Source: an uncultured Paracoccaceae bacterium
Lineage (GTDB): Bacteria > Pseudomonadota > Alphaproteobacteria > Rhodobacterales > Rhodobacteraceae
Reading direction: 5' to 3'
Assembly (NCBI GenBank): GCA_947498415.1
Contig: CANMKB010000002.1
Coordinates: 248,001 to 312,000, forward strand
DNA length: 64,000 nucleotides
A program made the translations under genes and the position numbers. The notes under the pieces were generated by a model. That model was not told the DNA's origin. It searched no databases and was given only the letters and a program-made list of their open reading frames with translations. Below, in pieces: positions 38,642 through 48,044 of this stretch (the first letter of the stretch is position 1; the number at the start of each line of letters is the position of its first letter).

Positions 38642-40665
38642 CGCTGGCGTTTAGATGCATCAGGGGGCCGCGGCGACCATAGCCGCTGGCCCCTTTTTTC
38701 TGCCACAGACCTGATTTCTAACCCAGTGTCTGTTCGCCAAAGGGCGATTGCCCCTGTGTCGTCTAACATTTGGGGGTCAAACAACAAACAATCCAAACGG
38801 GCGTTAAGAAACACAGCAGAGACAACCACATCCCCCGGTTGGCACCCCTCAAATAACTTAGCGGCGCGTTTGCCGCTGATGTGCCAAATCGTCGAACCGG
38901 CAAAACCGATCTGAAACAACGGACTATGACCCCCACCACGCTGTGCGGCTTGCGCTTGCGTGACCAGATCACCGTCATTTTCAAGCCACCGCGCAGCAAC
39001 AAACCCCTGCCCCGCCTCCTTACTTAACACACGCCCCTTTGGGGTCAGCACCCCCACAAGCTTTCCGGTATCTGCGATCAATACATCTGGCCGATCGGCA
39101 GTGTGCCACAAGACCAAGGCGCAGATCACTGGAACGGCCCCAACACCACGCAAACGACCCTGCCAAAGAATGCAAAACAACAGCCCCAAAGACAGCATCG
39201 CCAAAACGCCTTGGGGCGGGCTTACGATCGCAAGGCGGGCATGATCAAACCCGGCAAAAGTATGGGCCACGGCCAAGATCCATTCGATGCCCCATCTCAT
39301 CACTGTCAACGCAACGCTTTCGAGCCCTACAAGCGACAAAACTGCCGCCAGCACAGCAGACGGTGCCACAACAAGCCCCATCACTGGAACCGCCAACAAA
39401 TTCGCCAGCAATCCATAGCTGGCCCACATGTTGAAATGCGCCGCTGCAAAGGGCGCGGTCGCCGCCCCAGCAACGGCGGAGGATATGACCGTGGCAGAAA
39501 TGGGTTTTAACCAATTGGGACCAAGGGATTTTCCACGCAGCCATGTGAACACCACAACCAACGCGGTTGTCGCTGCGAAAGACATATGAAACCCCGGTGA
39601 TAAGATGCTCTCAGGTCGCCGGATCAGAACGATCAGTGCTGCGACAGCCACAGCCCGCAAGCTGATGACGCGGCGATCCAACAGAATTGCGACCAGCGCA
39701 ACGCCCGCCATCACAAAGGCCCGCTCTGTCGCAATGCTCGCGCCTGAGACAAACAGATAGCCACTGGCCGCAACCAACGCAGAACTGGCGGCGATCTTTT
39801 TAGCAGGCAGGCGAAATTTCGTTTGTCCCAATAAGGCAACTGAGAACCGCACCGCCCAATACACCACGCTGGCCAACAACCCCATATGAAGACCCGAAAT
39901 CGCCAATAGATGCGCAAGATTGGTGTCTCGCAGGGCCTGCACCGTACCGGGTGACAGACCAGAGCGCACCCCGGTGATCAAAGCCGCCGCGATTCCACCG
40001 GCCTCTCCGCCGATTTGGGTTTGAATGGCCTGCGCCAGCGCGTAACGGAACTGAACGAGGCTTGGCGTTTCAGGCGCATGACGCAACACAAGCGTCGGAT
40101 TGCGCGTATACCCCACCGCCCCAAGCTGCTGAAACCACGCATAGCGCTGAAAGTCATAACCTGCGGGTTCAACCGGACCATTGGGCGGGCTGAGGTGACC
40201 TGTTGTACCAACCCATTGATGTGGCTTAGGCGTGATCCAATGTTGATCGCCATGCAATGAGATCCGCACCTTGTGAGGCCGCTCATGTGGTTTTATCCGT
40301 GTTAAGATCACGCGATCTAGCGTCAACCGAATTGCATCACTTGCAGATCGGTCTATTGCAATCACACGGCCTTCGATCGGGCCGTAGTAATGCCCCTGCA
40401 GCACCGGGGCTGAGACCATATGTGCGCGGTTTGATCCTAATAAGAAGCCCAGACAAATCAATACGATCAACCACAACACTGCGGACATCCCCGGCCCGAA
40501 CCTGAAAGCCAAAAATGCCAAACACAAAATTGCGCCACCAAGCGCCAACACGTGAAGCACTGTCGGTTCAAAACTGATGGAGAAATAGATCGCCAGCCCG
40601 CACCCCATTGCCACTGGTGCCCAGCACAGCCAATGACTGCGCTGCGCTTGCAACGTGACTTCCAT
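38638..40665 (-). CDS. comEC: ComEC/Rec2-family DNA-uptake channel protein
   Basis: A 675-residue inner-membrane protein of natural transformation. An N-terminal membrane/DUF4131 region and OB-fold are followed by the Competence domain with [19 protein letters not shown], then many membrane helices and a soluble C-terminus. No HxHxDH metallo-β-lactamase motif is visible in the C-terminal part, so the nuclease-like domain is absent or degenerate. The ATG at 40665 is preferred, with a GTG at 40698 possible. It is convergent with lexA and divergent from gltX. Confidence 0.88.
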   Translation of the reverse strand: MEVTLQAQRSHWLCWAPVAMGCGLAIYFSISFEPTVLHVLALGGAILCLAFLAFRFGPGMSAVLWLIVLICLGFLLGSNRAHMVSAPVLQGHYYGPIEGRVIAIDRSASDAIRLTLDRVILTRIKPHERPHKVRISLHGDQHWITPKPHQWVGTTGHLSPPNGPVEPAGYDFQRYAWFQQLGAVGYTRNPTLVLRHAPETPSLVQFRYALAQAIQTQIGGEAGGIAAALITGVRSGLSPGTVQALRDTNLAHLLAISGLHMGLLASVVYWAVRFSVALLGQTKFRLPAKKIAASSALVAASGYLFVSGASIATERAFVMAGVALVAILLDRRVISLRAVAVAALIVLIRRPESILSPGFHMSFAATTALVVVFTWLRGKSLGPNWLKPISATVISSAVAGAATAPFAAAHFNMWASYGLLANLLAVPVMGLVVAPSAVLAAVLSLVGLESVALTVMRWGIEWILAVAHTFAGFDHARLAIVSPPQGVLAMLSLGLLFCILWQGRLRGVGAVPVICALVLWHTADRPDVLIADTGKLVGVLTPKGRVLSKEAGQGFVAARWLENDGDLVTQAQAAQRGGGHSPLFQIGFAGSTIWHISGKRAAKLFEGCQPGDVVVSAVFLNARLDCLLFDPQMLDDTGAIALWRTDTGLEIRSVAEKRGQRLWSPRPPDASKRQR

Positions 40666-40762
40666 CAAAGCACCCACGGGCGACCCTTGTCCTAGCACTG
40701 TCAGGCCGTTAGACAGTGGCCAAAGAAAATCCTCACTTGGTTACTGAAAGGTTAAGCCTGTC

Positions 40763-42169
40763 ATGTCCGGCACGGTCGTCACTCGTTTTGCTCCATCGCC
40801 TACGGGCTTCCTTCACATCGGCGGTGCACGCACTGCCCTTTTTAACTGGCTGTATGCCCGCGGTCGCGGCGGTAAGTTTTTGCTGCGCATCGAAGACACT
40901 GACCGCGAACGGTCTACTCCGGAGGCCACCGAAGCGATCCTGAAAGGCATGAAATGGCTTGGGTTGGATCACGATGGCGAGGTGATTAGTCAATTTGACG
41001 GAGCAAAACGCCATGCCGAGGTGGCCCTCCAGCTTTTGGCTGAAGGCAAAGCCTATAAGTGTTTTGCCACCCAAGACGAGATTGAACAGTTCCGCGAAAC
41101 CGCGCGTGCTGAAGGTAAATCGACGCTTTACCGCTCTCCATGGCGCGATGCCGATGCATCAACCCACCCGGATGCGCCCTTTGTGGTGCGCATCAAAGCA
41201 CCTTTGACAGGCGCGACCGTTATTCGCGATCAGGTGCAGGGTGATGTGACCATTCAAAATGAACAGCTGGATGATATGATCCTGTTACGTTCAGATGGCA
41301 CCCCAGTTTACATGTTAGCCGTTGTTGTAGATGACCATGATATGGGTGTGACCCATGTGATCCGTGGGGATGACCACCTAAACAACGCCGCGCGTCAGAT
41401 GCTGGTCTATGAAGCCATGGGTTGGGACGTGCCTGTATGGGCGCATATTCCGTTGATTTTTGGCAATGACGGCAAGAAGCTTTCAAAGCGCCACGGCGCG
41501 ACAGGCGCCGAAGAATATCAAGCGATGGGTTACCCCGCGGCAGGTATGCGCAACTATCTAACCCGTCTCGGTTGGAGCCATGGGGATGATGAATTCTTTA
41601 CCGATGCACAGGCCAAAGAGTGGTTTGACCTTGATGGTATTGGCAAAAGCCCGGCGCGTTTTGACTTTAAAAAGCTCGATAATATTTGCGGTCAACACAT
41701 CGCCCAAACTGACGATGCCGCATTGCTGCAAGAAATCACTGAATATCTTGCAGTCGTCGGGGAACCCGCCTTGGATAATGCAACCTCCGTAGTACTACGG
41801 GACGCCTTGTATTGTTTGAAAGATCGCGCGAAGAAGTTCCCGGAACTTATTGAAAAAGCTCAATTTGCTTTAGCAAAACGGCCGATCACGCCAGATGAGA
41901 AAGCCTCAAAAAACCTTGATCCAGTATCCCGTAGTATACTGAATGAATTGACGCCGCAGTTGCAAAATGCTAGCTGGACACGCGAAGGACTTGAGGCAGC
42001 CACGAACTCTTTTGCAGAGGCGAAAGAAATTAAGTTCGGCAAGATGGCTGGCCCGATGCGGGCTGCATTGGCAGGCCGGGCGGCGACCCCAAGCGTATTT
42101 GATATGATGCTCGTTCTGGGCCGAGAGGAAAGTCTCGCCCGGATTCAGGATGCGTCACTGGAAAGCTAA
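40763..42169 (+). CDS. gltX: Glutamyl-tRNA synthetase
   Basis: A class I synthetase of 468 residues. The HIGH-type motif is in [20 protein letters not shown], and the KMSKS-type loop is KKLSKRHGA near residue 240. The C-terminal anticodon-binding region is complete. Rhodobacteraceae often carry two gltX paralogues, so its specificity between tRNA-Glu and tRNA-Gln cannot be judged from this copy alone. Confidence 0.95.
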   Translation: MSGTVVTRFAPSPTGFLHIGGARTALFNWLYARGRGGKFLLRIEDTDRERSTPEATEAILKGMKWLGLDHDGEVISQFDGAKRHAEVALQLLAEGKAYKCFATQDEIEQFRETARAEGKSTLYRSPWRDADASTHPDAPFVVRIKAPLTGATVIRDQVQGDVTIQNEQLDDMILLRSDGTPVYMLAVVVDDHDMGVTHVIRGDDHLNNAARQMLVYEAMGWDVPVWAHIPLIFGNDGKKLSKRHGATGAEEYQAMGYPAAGMRNYLTRLGWSHGDDEFFTDAQAKEWFDLDGIGKSPARFDFKKLDNICGQHIAQTDDAALLQEITEYLAVVGEPALDNATSVVLRDALYCLKDRAKKFPELIEKAQFALAKRPITPDEKASKNLDPVSRSILNELTPQLQNASWTREGLEAATNSFAEAKEIKFGKMAGPMRAALAGRAATPSVFDMMLVLGREESLARIQDASLES

Positions 42170-42201
42170 GCCTTAGGTCGTAACCCGACCTTAAGGCTTT
42201 C
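42168..42201 (+). terminator. Probable intrinsic terminator of gltX
   Basis: A stem of about eleven pairs with one bulged T (GCCTTAGGTCG / CGACCTTAAGGC, loop TAACC) starts within the gltX stop codon and is followed by only three T. A GC-rich imperfect hairpin follows in the gltA leader (about 42212-42242). Confidence 0.55.
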
Positions 42202-42261
42202 AAGCAAATAAATGCCCCGGGCGCGTTTGCGTGCCCAGGGCCATATGAGGAAGGGAAACCC

Positions 42262-43557
42262 ATGACCGACAGCACAAAATCCGCGACGTTAACCGTTGAT
42301 GGTGCGTCTTACGATCTGCCGATCTTCTCACCGACAGCCGGCCCAGATGTAATTGATATCCGCAAGCTTTATGCGCAGGCGGGTGTGTTTACGTATGATC
42401 CTGGTTTCACATCGACAGCGTCTTGTGATTCCACCATCACATTCATCGACGGCAACAAAGGTGAGCTGCTGCACCGCGGCTATCCGATCGACCAACTTGC
42501 TGGCAAATCCCACTACCTCGAGGTGTGTTACCTGCTGCTATACGGTGAACTGCCAAGCGCGGCACAGCTGGAAGATTTCGAAAACCGTGTGACAAACCAC
42601 ACGATGATCCACGAGCAAATGGCGAACTTCTTCCGTGGTTTCCGCCGTGATGCGCACCCAATGGCGATTATCACGGGTGTGGTTGGCGCGATGTCTGCGT
42701 TCTACCATGACTCAACAGATATCAATGACCCATGGCAGCGCGAAGTGGCGTCGATCCGTTTGATCGCGAAAATGCCAACCATTGTTGCAATGGCATATAA
42801 ATACACAATCGGTCAGCCGTTTGTATATCCACGCAATGATCTGGATTACGCATCCAACTTCCTGCGCATGTGTTTTGCGGTTCCTGCCGAAGATTACGAA
42901 GTAAACCCGATCCTATCCCGCGCGATGGACCGTATCTTTACGCTGCACGCCGACCACGAACAAAACGCGTCGACATCGACTGTACGTTTGGCCTCTTCTT
43001 CTGGCGCAAACCCATTTGCATGTATCGCCGCAGGTGTGGCGTGTCTGTGGGGCCCAGCACATGGTGGTGCAAACCAAGCATGTCTGGAAATGCTGCGCGA
43101 GATCGGCACCGTAGATCGTATTCCAGAATTCATCGCACGCGCAAAAGACAAGAACGATCCGTTCCGTCTGATGGGCTTTGGTCACCGTGTTTACAAAAAC
43201 ACAGACCCACGCGCGACGGTTCTGAAACAGTCTGCTGACGAAGTGTTGGAGCTGCTGGGCGTCGAAGACAACCCACTACTTCAGGTTGCAAAAGAGCTAG
43301 AGCAAACCGCACTGAACGACCCATACTTTGTTGAGAAGAAACTGTTCCCGAACGTTGATTTCTATTCAGGTATCATCCTCGAGGCGATGGGTTTCCCAAC
43401 ATCGATGTTCACCCCAATCTTTGCGCTAAGCCGCACAGTGGGTTGGATTTCTCAGTGGAAAGAAATGATCGCTGATCCGCAAAACAAAATCGGTCGTCCG
43501 CGTCAGCTGTATCTGGGTGAAACCACCCGCGACTATGTGGATATCGAAAACCGCTAA
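42262..43557 (+). CDS. gltA: Citrate synthase (type II)
   Basis: A 431-residue TCA-cycle enzyme condensing oxaloacetate and acetyl-CoA. The catalytic His segments are [20 protein letters not shown] and [14 protein letters not shown], with [14 protein letters not shown] between. The N-terminal β-region (GKLTVDG-like) of the hexameric NADH-sensitive type II form is present. A GAGGAAGGG ribosome-binding site precedes the ATG. Confidence 0.97.
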   Translation: MTDSTKSATLTVDGASYDLPIFSPTAGPDVIDIRKLYAQAGVFTYDPGFTSTASCDSTITFIDGNKGELLHRGYPIDQLAGKSHYLEVCYLLLYGELPSAAQLEDFENRVTNHTMIHEQMANFFRGFRRDAHPMAIITGVVGAMSAFYHDSTDINDPWQREVASIRLIAKMPTIVAMAYKYTIGQPFVYPRNDLDYASNFLRMCFAVPAEDYEVNPILSRAMDRIFTLHADHEQNASTSTVRLASSSGANPFACIAAGVACLWGPAHGGANQACLEMLREIGTVDRIPEFIARAKDKNDPFRLMGFGHRVYKNTDPRATVLKQSADEVLELLGVEDNPLLQVAKELEQTALNDPYFVEKKLFPNVDFYSGIILEAMGFPTSMFTPIFALSRTVGWISQWKEMIADPQNKIGRPRQLYLGETTRDYVDIENR

Positions 43558-43578
43558 GCCTCTTTAGCGATGCCTTTA

Positions 43579-43613
43579 AAACGCCCCGATTTCGCCAAAT
43601 CGGGGCGTTTTTT
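43579..43613 (+). terminator. Intrinsic terminator of gltA
   Basis: Twelve-base-pair perfect stem ACGCCCCGATTT/AAATCGGGGCGT with loop CGCC, followed by six T. Confidence 0.95.
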
Positions 43614-43724
43614 GTTGCGCAAAACGAAACACACTATTTTTACCGTCCATTTAACTTTTGCACAACTTGACAGCGAGCTGTGCCAAATATCTAGTTAGCT
43701 CAAATTTGAATTAGGATTTTCGAT

Positions 43725-45371
43725 ATGGAATTGCTTTTGCTTTTGCTTCTACCGAGTCTCGCATTGAGTAGCAGCTTTTCAGGTAGCTCTGACGATGGAG
43801 ACGACCCAACCGGTGACCCAGGTGCGCCATCCGGCCCCGGAAACGGTGGTAGCGGCGGCGGCACCGGCAGTTCTCCCACGATCGGCGACCTCATTGAAGG
43901 CACTGACGGTGACGATACGCTACTGGGAACACCTGATGACGACACCCTTCTGGGCGGCGCAGGTGATGATGTACTGTTTGGCAACGATGGCGATGACACG
44001 ATGCGTGGCGCGGAAGGGGATGACACCCTGTTCGGCAGCAACGGCGATGACCTTTTGCGCGGCGGAGCAGATGCGGACATTCTTGTGTCTCAAGATGGTA
44101 ACGACACGCTCTATGGCGATCACGGCGAGGATGTTCTGTTTGGGCGTACTCTGGACCTGGAAGAATCCTCTTCTGGAGTCGAAGGAGACTATGATCTCGT
44201 CATCCCAATGGTCGCAGATTCAACAGATGACGCCGACGAACTGCGCGGTGGCCGCAATGATGATATGTTGCTGATGGGCGGCAATGATACAGCCTATGGC
44301 GGTGTCGGGGATGACTGGTTTATCGCCTTTGACGACAACGCTGCAGCAGCGACGGTCGCCGACTATGATCCATCAGATGACATGCTTGTGCTAAGTTATA
44401 CAGGCGACACACCGCCAGAGATCACAATTTCCGAAGACGATGACGGCAATGCCATTGTGCTCGCCGATGGGTCTGAGGCCATGACTGTTATCGGTATGGC
44501 TGGCGAGATCTCGGTGTCAGATGTGGTTCTGCTGGATGCAGAGAACTCAGCTGAATTCCCAACACTGATGGGCAGCCCAGAAGATGATGAGTTCGCGGCC
44601 CCGGGCCTTACGCTGTCTTATGATGGTGGCGACGGTGATGACACCGTCACAGGGTCCGCTGCGAGCGAAACCCTGATCGGTGGCGCGGGCGAAGATGAAA
44701 TCGAGGGCGGCCATGGCGGTGATGTGATCGATGGCGGCGCGGACAATGACGTGCTGGATGGCGGTCCGGGTGGCGACACCATCTTTGGTGGCACAGGCGA
44801 CGACACATTGTCGGCCGGTAACTCCCACAGCTTTGATTTCCTGAATGGCGGCGCTGGCAATGACGTGCTGACCGGCAACTCGTTTGACGTCCTCGATGGC
44901 GGCATCGGCGATGATTATCTGGAAATTCACGGCAAAAACCAATCCGATGAAAGCACCCCAGATGCGGCGCCCGGCGTGGTTTACCGGGATGCAGAGCTGA
45001 TCGGTGGCGAAGGCAACGACACATTGGTTGTCGACATTGATCGCCTGCAAGACGACAGTGGCGAGGCCTTTTTGGCAACCTCCACCCTCACAGGCGGCGC
45101 GGGTGAAGATGTCTTTGCGGTCAACCTTGATCTGGCTGACAATGAGAACGTGAACCTTGAGGGCGGCGCGGCGGCTTTGATCACCGACTACACGCCCGGC
45201 GAAGATGTGATTGTATTGCAGTCTGATGTGGATCTTGGGGCAATCACCGTTGTGCCACAGGAAAATGGCGACGCAATCGTCATGATGGGTGACCGCGAAA
45301 TGATCGTTGTGCAAGGCGCAGCAGAAACGCTGACCGTGGACGACATCCAACTTTCAATGCTTGCGGCTTAA
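43725..45371 (+). CDS. RTX-type calcium-binding repeat protein with N-terminal hydrophobic segment
   Basis: A 548-residue acidic protein. Repeated nonapeptides of the form GGxGxDxLx occur in two main blocks, about residues 60-150 and 300-390, as in type I-secreted calcium-binding proteins. The N-terminus is unusual for RTX proteins because it opens with a seven-Leu run followed by PSLALSSS, that is, a membrane anchor or signal peptide. A Gly/Asp/Pro-rich linker follows. Export could be by Sec, type I secretion or both. No type I transporter genes adjoin. No catalytic domain was recognised. Confidence 0.8.
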   Translation: MELLLLLLLPSLALSSSFSGSSDDGDDPTGDPGAPSGPGNGGSGGGTGSSPTIGDLIEGTDGDDTLLGTPDDDTLLGGAGDDVLFGNDGDDTMRGAEGDDTLFGSNGDDLLRGGADADILVSQDGNDTLYGDHGEDVLFGRTLDLEESSSGVEGDYDLVIPMVADSTDDADELRGGRNDDMLLMGGNDTAYGGVGDDWFIAFDDNAAAATVADYDPSDDMLVLSYTGDTPPEITISEDDDGNAIVLADGSEAMTVIGMAGEISVSDVVLLDAENSAEFPTLMGSPEDDEFAAPGLTLSYDGGDGDDTVTGSAASETLIGGAGEDEIEGGHGGDVIDGGADNDVLDGGPGGDTIFGGTGDDTLSAGNSHSFDFLNGGAGNDVLTGNSFDVLDGGIGDDYLEIHGKNQSDESTPDAAPGVVYRDAELIGGEGNDTLVVDIDRLQDDSGEAFLATSTLTGGAGEDVFAVNLDLADNENVNLEGGAAALITDYTPGEDVIVLQSDVDLGAITVVPQENGDAIVMMGDREMIVVQGAAETLTVDDIQLSMLAA

Positions 45372-45393
45372 TACTCTGGCATATGAGACGCAT

Positions 45394-45425
45394 AAAAAGA
45401 GCCACCCGATTGGGTGGCTCTTTTG
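45394..45425. terminator. Bidirectional terminator after the RTX gene
   Basis: A long stem (AAAAGAGCCACCC pairing with GGGTGGCTCTTTT) starts 22 bases after the RTX stop and has A and T flanks on both sides. It can serve both the RTX gene and the convergent epimerase gene. Confidence 0.9.
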
Positions 45426-45539
45426 TTGGCGGTGTATGTCGGCTGCGTGGGACAAAGTTGCCGTCCGCTGCGACTGCTCCAACGTCGGCTTTTGATCATC
45501 TTCGCTACTAATGTGACCTATTTCCCTTCGTAAGTGCCT

Positions 45540-46589
45540 CTAACGACTTGCCGCTATTACCCGCTCTTCTTGTTCGTTGCTCATGCCACATTTGAGACCT
45601 AAGTCTCGCCGTGCGCGGTCCCATGTGATGAGAGGTTGCAGTGTTTCCATCAGCATCCGTGCCTTTAAACCCGCAGCACGCGCGCGGCTAGCATCTACCT
45701 CAAGAAAATGACGGAAGGCAGGTATGTCAGGGACCATAAGTGGCACGTCCGTCCAAGGACTTACTTCGGCCGCTGAAAAGGCGTCAGGAGGAACCCAACG
45801 GACATCTCCCGTTGATGAAGTAACGTTAGATATTGCCTCCAAAAGGTCGCGCAACGGCATGACCTCACCATTCACGTTCCAAATCCCACCGAGATTGTCC
45901 TTGGCGCACAGCACTGCAAACTCTGCAGCATCACGAACATCGAGTATTTGCACTGGGCGGTCCTTTGGCAATGGCGCGGGTATTGTACGGTCTTTGGAGT
46001 GCCCAGCTTCATCTATGCGCCTCACCCACCAAGTCAGCCGATCAGTATAGTCGCCCTTGCCAACGATTAATCCTAGCCGCAACACTGTCGCGCGGTCTCC
46101 CATGCGCCTCTCTGCCACACGCTCGCAAGCACGCTTCAATGGTCCGTATGATGGCCCATAAGCAGTCGCCGACCCACGATCAGAAATTGGTACGTCGGCT
46201 GCGCGATCAAAGTCGTTCTGTGTCGCGTCGGGTACCTCCGTTGCTTCTGTAATTCCGGGGCTGTCGTATCGTCCATAAGTGGAAAGTGACGAAGCAAAAA
46301 TGTAGCGGTCAAGCTTGTTGTCGAGTGCATCCAGCAATGTCGAAACTGCATCTGGTGTGAAGGCACAAGTGTCAAAGAGCCATTTGAAAGATCGGCTCTT
46401 TAGCGCACTGAGATCGCCATGACGATCAGCTCTTATTAATTCGACACGATCTGGAAGTTCGCGCAAGGTTGAGCCACGAGAGAGCACCGCCACCGAATGA
46501 CCGCCATTGATGAGCGCTTCAACAATTGCGCCGCCGAGGAAACCAGTCCCACCTACCACAAGAGCATCAATGTTGTTCTTCTTTGACAT
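45540..46589 (-). CDS. NAD-dependent epimerase/dehydratase (extended SDR)
   Basis: A 349-residue Rossmann-fold protein. The nucleotide motif is VVGGTGFLGGAIVEAL (residues 11-26), and the active-site YxxxK is present as YGPLK within SYGPLKRACERVAERR. DVRDAAEFAVLCAKDN marks the C-terminal substrate domain. The substrate is unknown. It stands alone between a terminator and the enoyl-CoA hydratase gene, so it is probably a single-gene accessory unit. Confidence 0.82.
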   Translation of the reverse strand: MSKKNNIDALVVGGTGFLGGAIVEALINGGHSVAVLSRGSTLRELPDRVELIRADRHGDLSALKSRSFKWLFDTCAFTPDAVSTLLDALDNKLDRYIFASSLSTYGRYDSPGITEATEVPDATQNDFDRAADVPISDRGSATAYGPSYGPLKRACERVAERRMGDRATVLRLGLIVGKGDYTDRLTWWVRRIDEAGHSKDRTIPAPLPKDRPVQILDVRDAAEFAVLCAKDNLGGIWNVNGEVMPLRDLLEAISNVTSSTGDVRWVPPDAFSAAEVSPWTDVPLMVPDIPAFRHFLEVDASRARAAGLKARMLMETLQPLITWDRARRDLGLKCGMSNEQEERVIAASR

Positions 46590-46695
46590 ATCAGAGGAAG
46601 ACTAGCGATTTAGTTCCATTACGCAATGCCGCCGTTGGTGCAGTTCGCAGCATCAGTCAATATGGGCTCAAAGCGGACCTGAGCAACCCATCACA

Positions 46696-46724
46696 GAAAG
46701 GATGCCCTAAACAGGCATCCTCTT
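46696..46724 (-). terminator. Terminator downstream of the enoyl-CoA hydratase gene
   Basis: Stem GGATGCC/GGCATCC with a seven-base loop. Read leftward it is followed by TTTCTG, placing it about 10-30 bases after the hydratase stop. It can also form on the + strand with CTTTG. Confidence 0.65.
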
Positions 46725-46732
46725 TGCTTCCT

Positions 46733-47524
46733 TTACCGGCCTTCGTATTTTGCCGGGCGTTTTTCTAGGAAAGCAACGACGCCTTCTTGGAAGTCGCGGG
46801 TTTTGCCGCAGGCGCCTTGCAGTTTGGCCTCATGGGCCAATTGATCATCCAGATTGTTGGTCCAGCTGCTGCGCATGGCGTCTTTGATGCGCGAATAGGC
46901 TGCGGTCGGGCCGTTGGCCAGATGCGCGGCGCGTGATTTCCAATGCGCTTCAAACGCTGCGTCTGGCACATGTTCCCAGATCATGCCCCATTCATCCGCT
47001 TGTTTTGCAGAAATCTTATCGGCAAACAAAGCAGCGCCCATGGCTTTGGCCATCCCCATTTGGCGTGGCAGCATATAGGTGCCGCCTGCGTCTGGCATGA
47101 GGCCAATGCGCGTAAAGGCTTGGATGAAATAGGCGCTTTCGGTGGCGATTACCACATCTGCAGAAAGGGCAAGATTGGCCCCTGCCCCTGCGGCAGCGCC
47201 ATTCACGGCAGCGATCACAGGCAAAGGACAATCAAGGATCGCGCGGATCATTGGGGTGTATTCATCCCGCAATGTACGCTCTAGATCCAGCGTGGCCGCA
47301 TTGCCGCCATCCCCCAGATCCTGCCCCGAGCAGAACGCGTCTTGTGCACCGGTCATCACAACCACACGCACGCCCATGGCATGGCCATGCAGACTAACGT
47401 CTTGAAGAATATGTGTGATTTCAGCCCGCATTTGTGCGTTCAGCGCATTCTTTTTGTCAGGACGGTTCAACGTCAAAACCGCAATGCCGTCGTTGATCTC
47501 AAAATTGATTGCTTGATATTCCAT
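46733..47524 (-). CDS. Enoyl-CoA hydratase/isomerase family protein, PaaG-like
   Basis: A 263-residue crotonase-fold enzyme. The oxyanion-hole segments are AFCSGQDLGDGG and NGAAAGAGANLALSADVV. The catalytic region is MPDAGGTYMLPR, with Asp where hydratases carry the second Glu. This pattern is seen in PaaG-type oxepin-CoA-forming isomerases of phenylacetate degradation. No other paa genes lie in the window, so the substrate stays open. It follows ccmH by about 70 bases. Confidence 0.82.
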   Translation of the reverse strand: MEYQAINFEINDGIAVLTLNRPDKKNALNAQMRAEITHILQDVSLHGHAMGVRVVVMTGAQDAFCSGQDLGDGGNAATLDLERTLRDEYTPMIRAILDCPLPVIAAVNGAAAGAGANLALSADVVIATESAYFIQAFTRIGLMPDAGGTYMLPRQMGMAKAMGAALFADKISAKQADEWGMIWEHVPDAAFEAHWKSRAAHLANGPTAAYSRIKDAMRSSWTNNLDDQLAHEAKLQGACGKTRDFQEGVVAFLEKRPAKYEGR

Positions 47525-47591
47525 TTGGGCCTCTCAAAAGCTTTGATGCAAAGATAAGACTCTTCACGCTCGTGTGAAGGGCGACCACGCG

Positions 47592-48044
47592 TTAATCTTT
47601 CAGGATTTCAGCAAGACGCGCCTTTTCTGCGTCGCTGAGCGCCGTTTCACTGCCTTGAGGCGCCTTTGCACGTCGCCGCAGATATAGCCCCCCCACCAAC
47701 AATGCAAACACAAGCATCGCCGGGCCAGCCGCCCAAAGCACAATATTACTCCCCCCGGTGCGGGGGCGCAGCAGCACATATTCGCCGTAGCGATCCACAA
47801 TAAAGTCGATCACTTCGATGTCGTCATCGCCCAGCACCAAACGCTCCCGCACCAAAACGCGCAGGTCGCGGGCGATTTCTGCGTCGCTTTCATCAATGTT
47901 TTCATTGCGGCATACCAAACAGCGCAATTCTTTAGACAATTCACGCGCCCGCAGTTCGAGCAAGGGATCGTCCAGAATTTCGTCCGGCTGCACGGCATAG
48001 GCTGGCGCAGCCACAAGGCAAAGGATCAACAACAGGCGTTTCAT
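47592..48044 (-). CDS. ccmH: Cytochrome c maturation protein CcmH
   Basis: A 150-residue membrane-anchored thiol oxidoreductase that keeps apocytochrome c Cys residues reduced for haem ligation. A signal peptide (about 1-17) precedes the CcmH motif LRCLVCRNENIDESDAE with CLVC at 42-45. One membrane helix (IVLWAAGPAMLVFALLVGGLYL) and a short cytoplasmic tail follow. Its start overlaps ccmF by four bases. Confidence 0.94.
   Translation of the reverse strand: MKRLLLILCLVAAPAYAVQPDEILDDPLLELRARELSKELRCLVCRNENIDESDAEIARDLRVLVRERLVLGDDDIEVIDFIVDRYGEYVLLRPRTGGSNIVLWAAGPAMLVFALLVGGLYLRRRAKAPQGSETALSDAEKARLAEILKD

Noticed and set aside
41787..41941. Palindrome CCGTAGTACTACGG and inverted repeat CAGTAT-N8-ATACTG inside gltX
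   Set aside because: Both are short, lie in ordinary codons of a conserved gene and match no known element.
43900..44900. Tandem DNA repeats resembling a CRISPR or satellite array
   Set aside because: They are codon-level reflections of RTX nonapeptides with varied spacing and sequence, so they belong to the protein.
44547..45350. A 267-codon minus-strand frame opposite the RTX gene
   Set aside because: The periodic composition (Val/Ala/Ile repeats) mirrors the RTX repeats in antisense and is not a gene.
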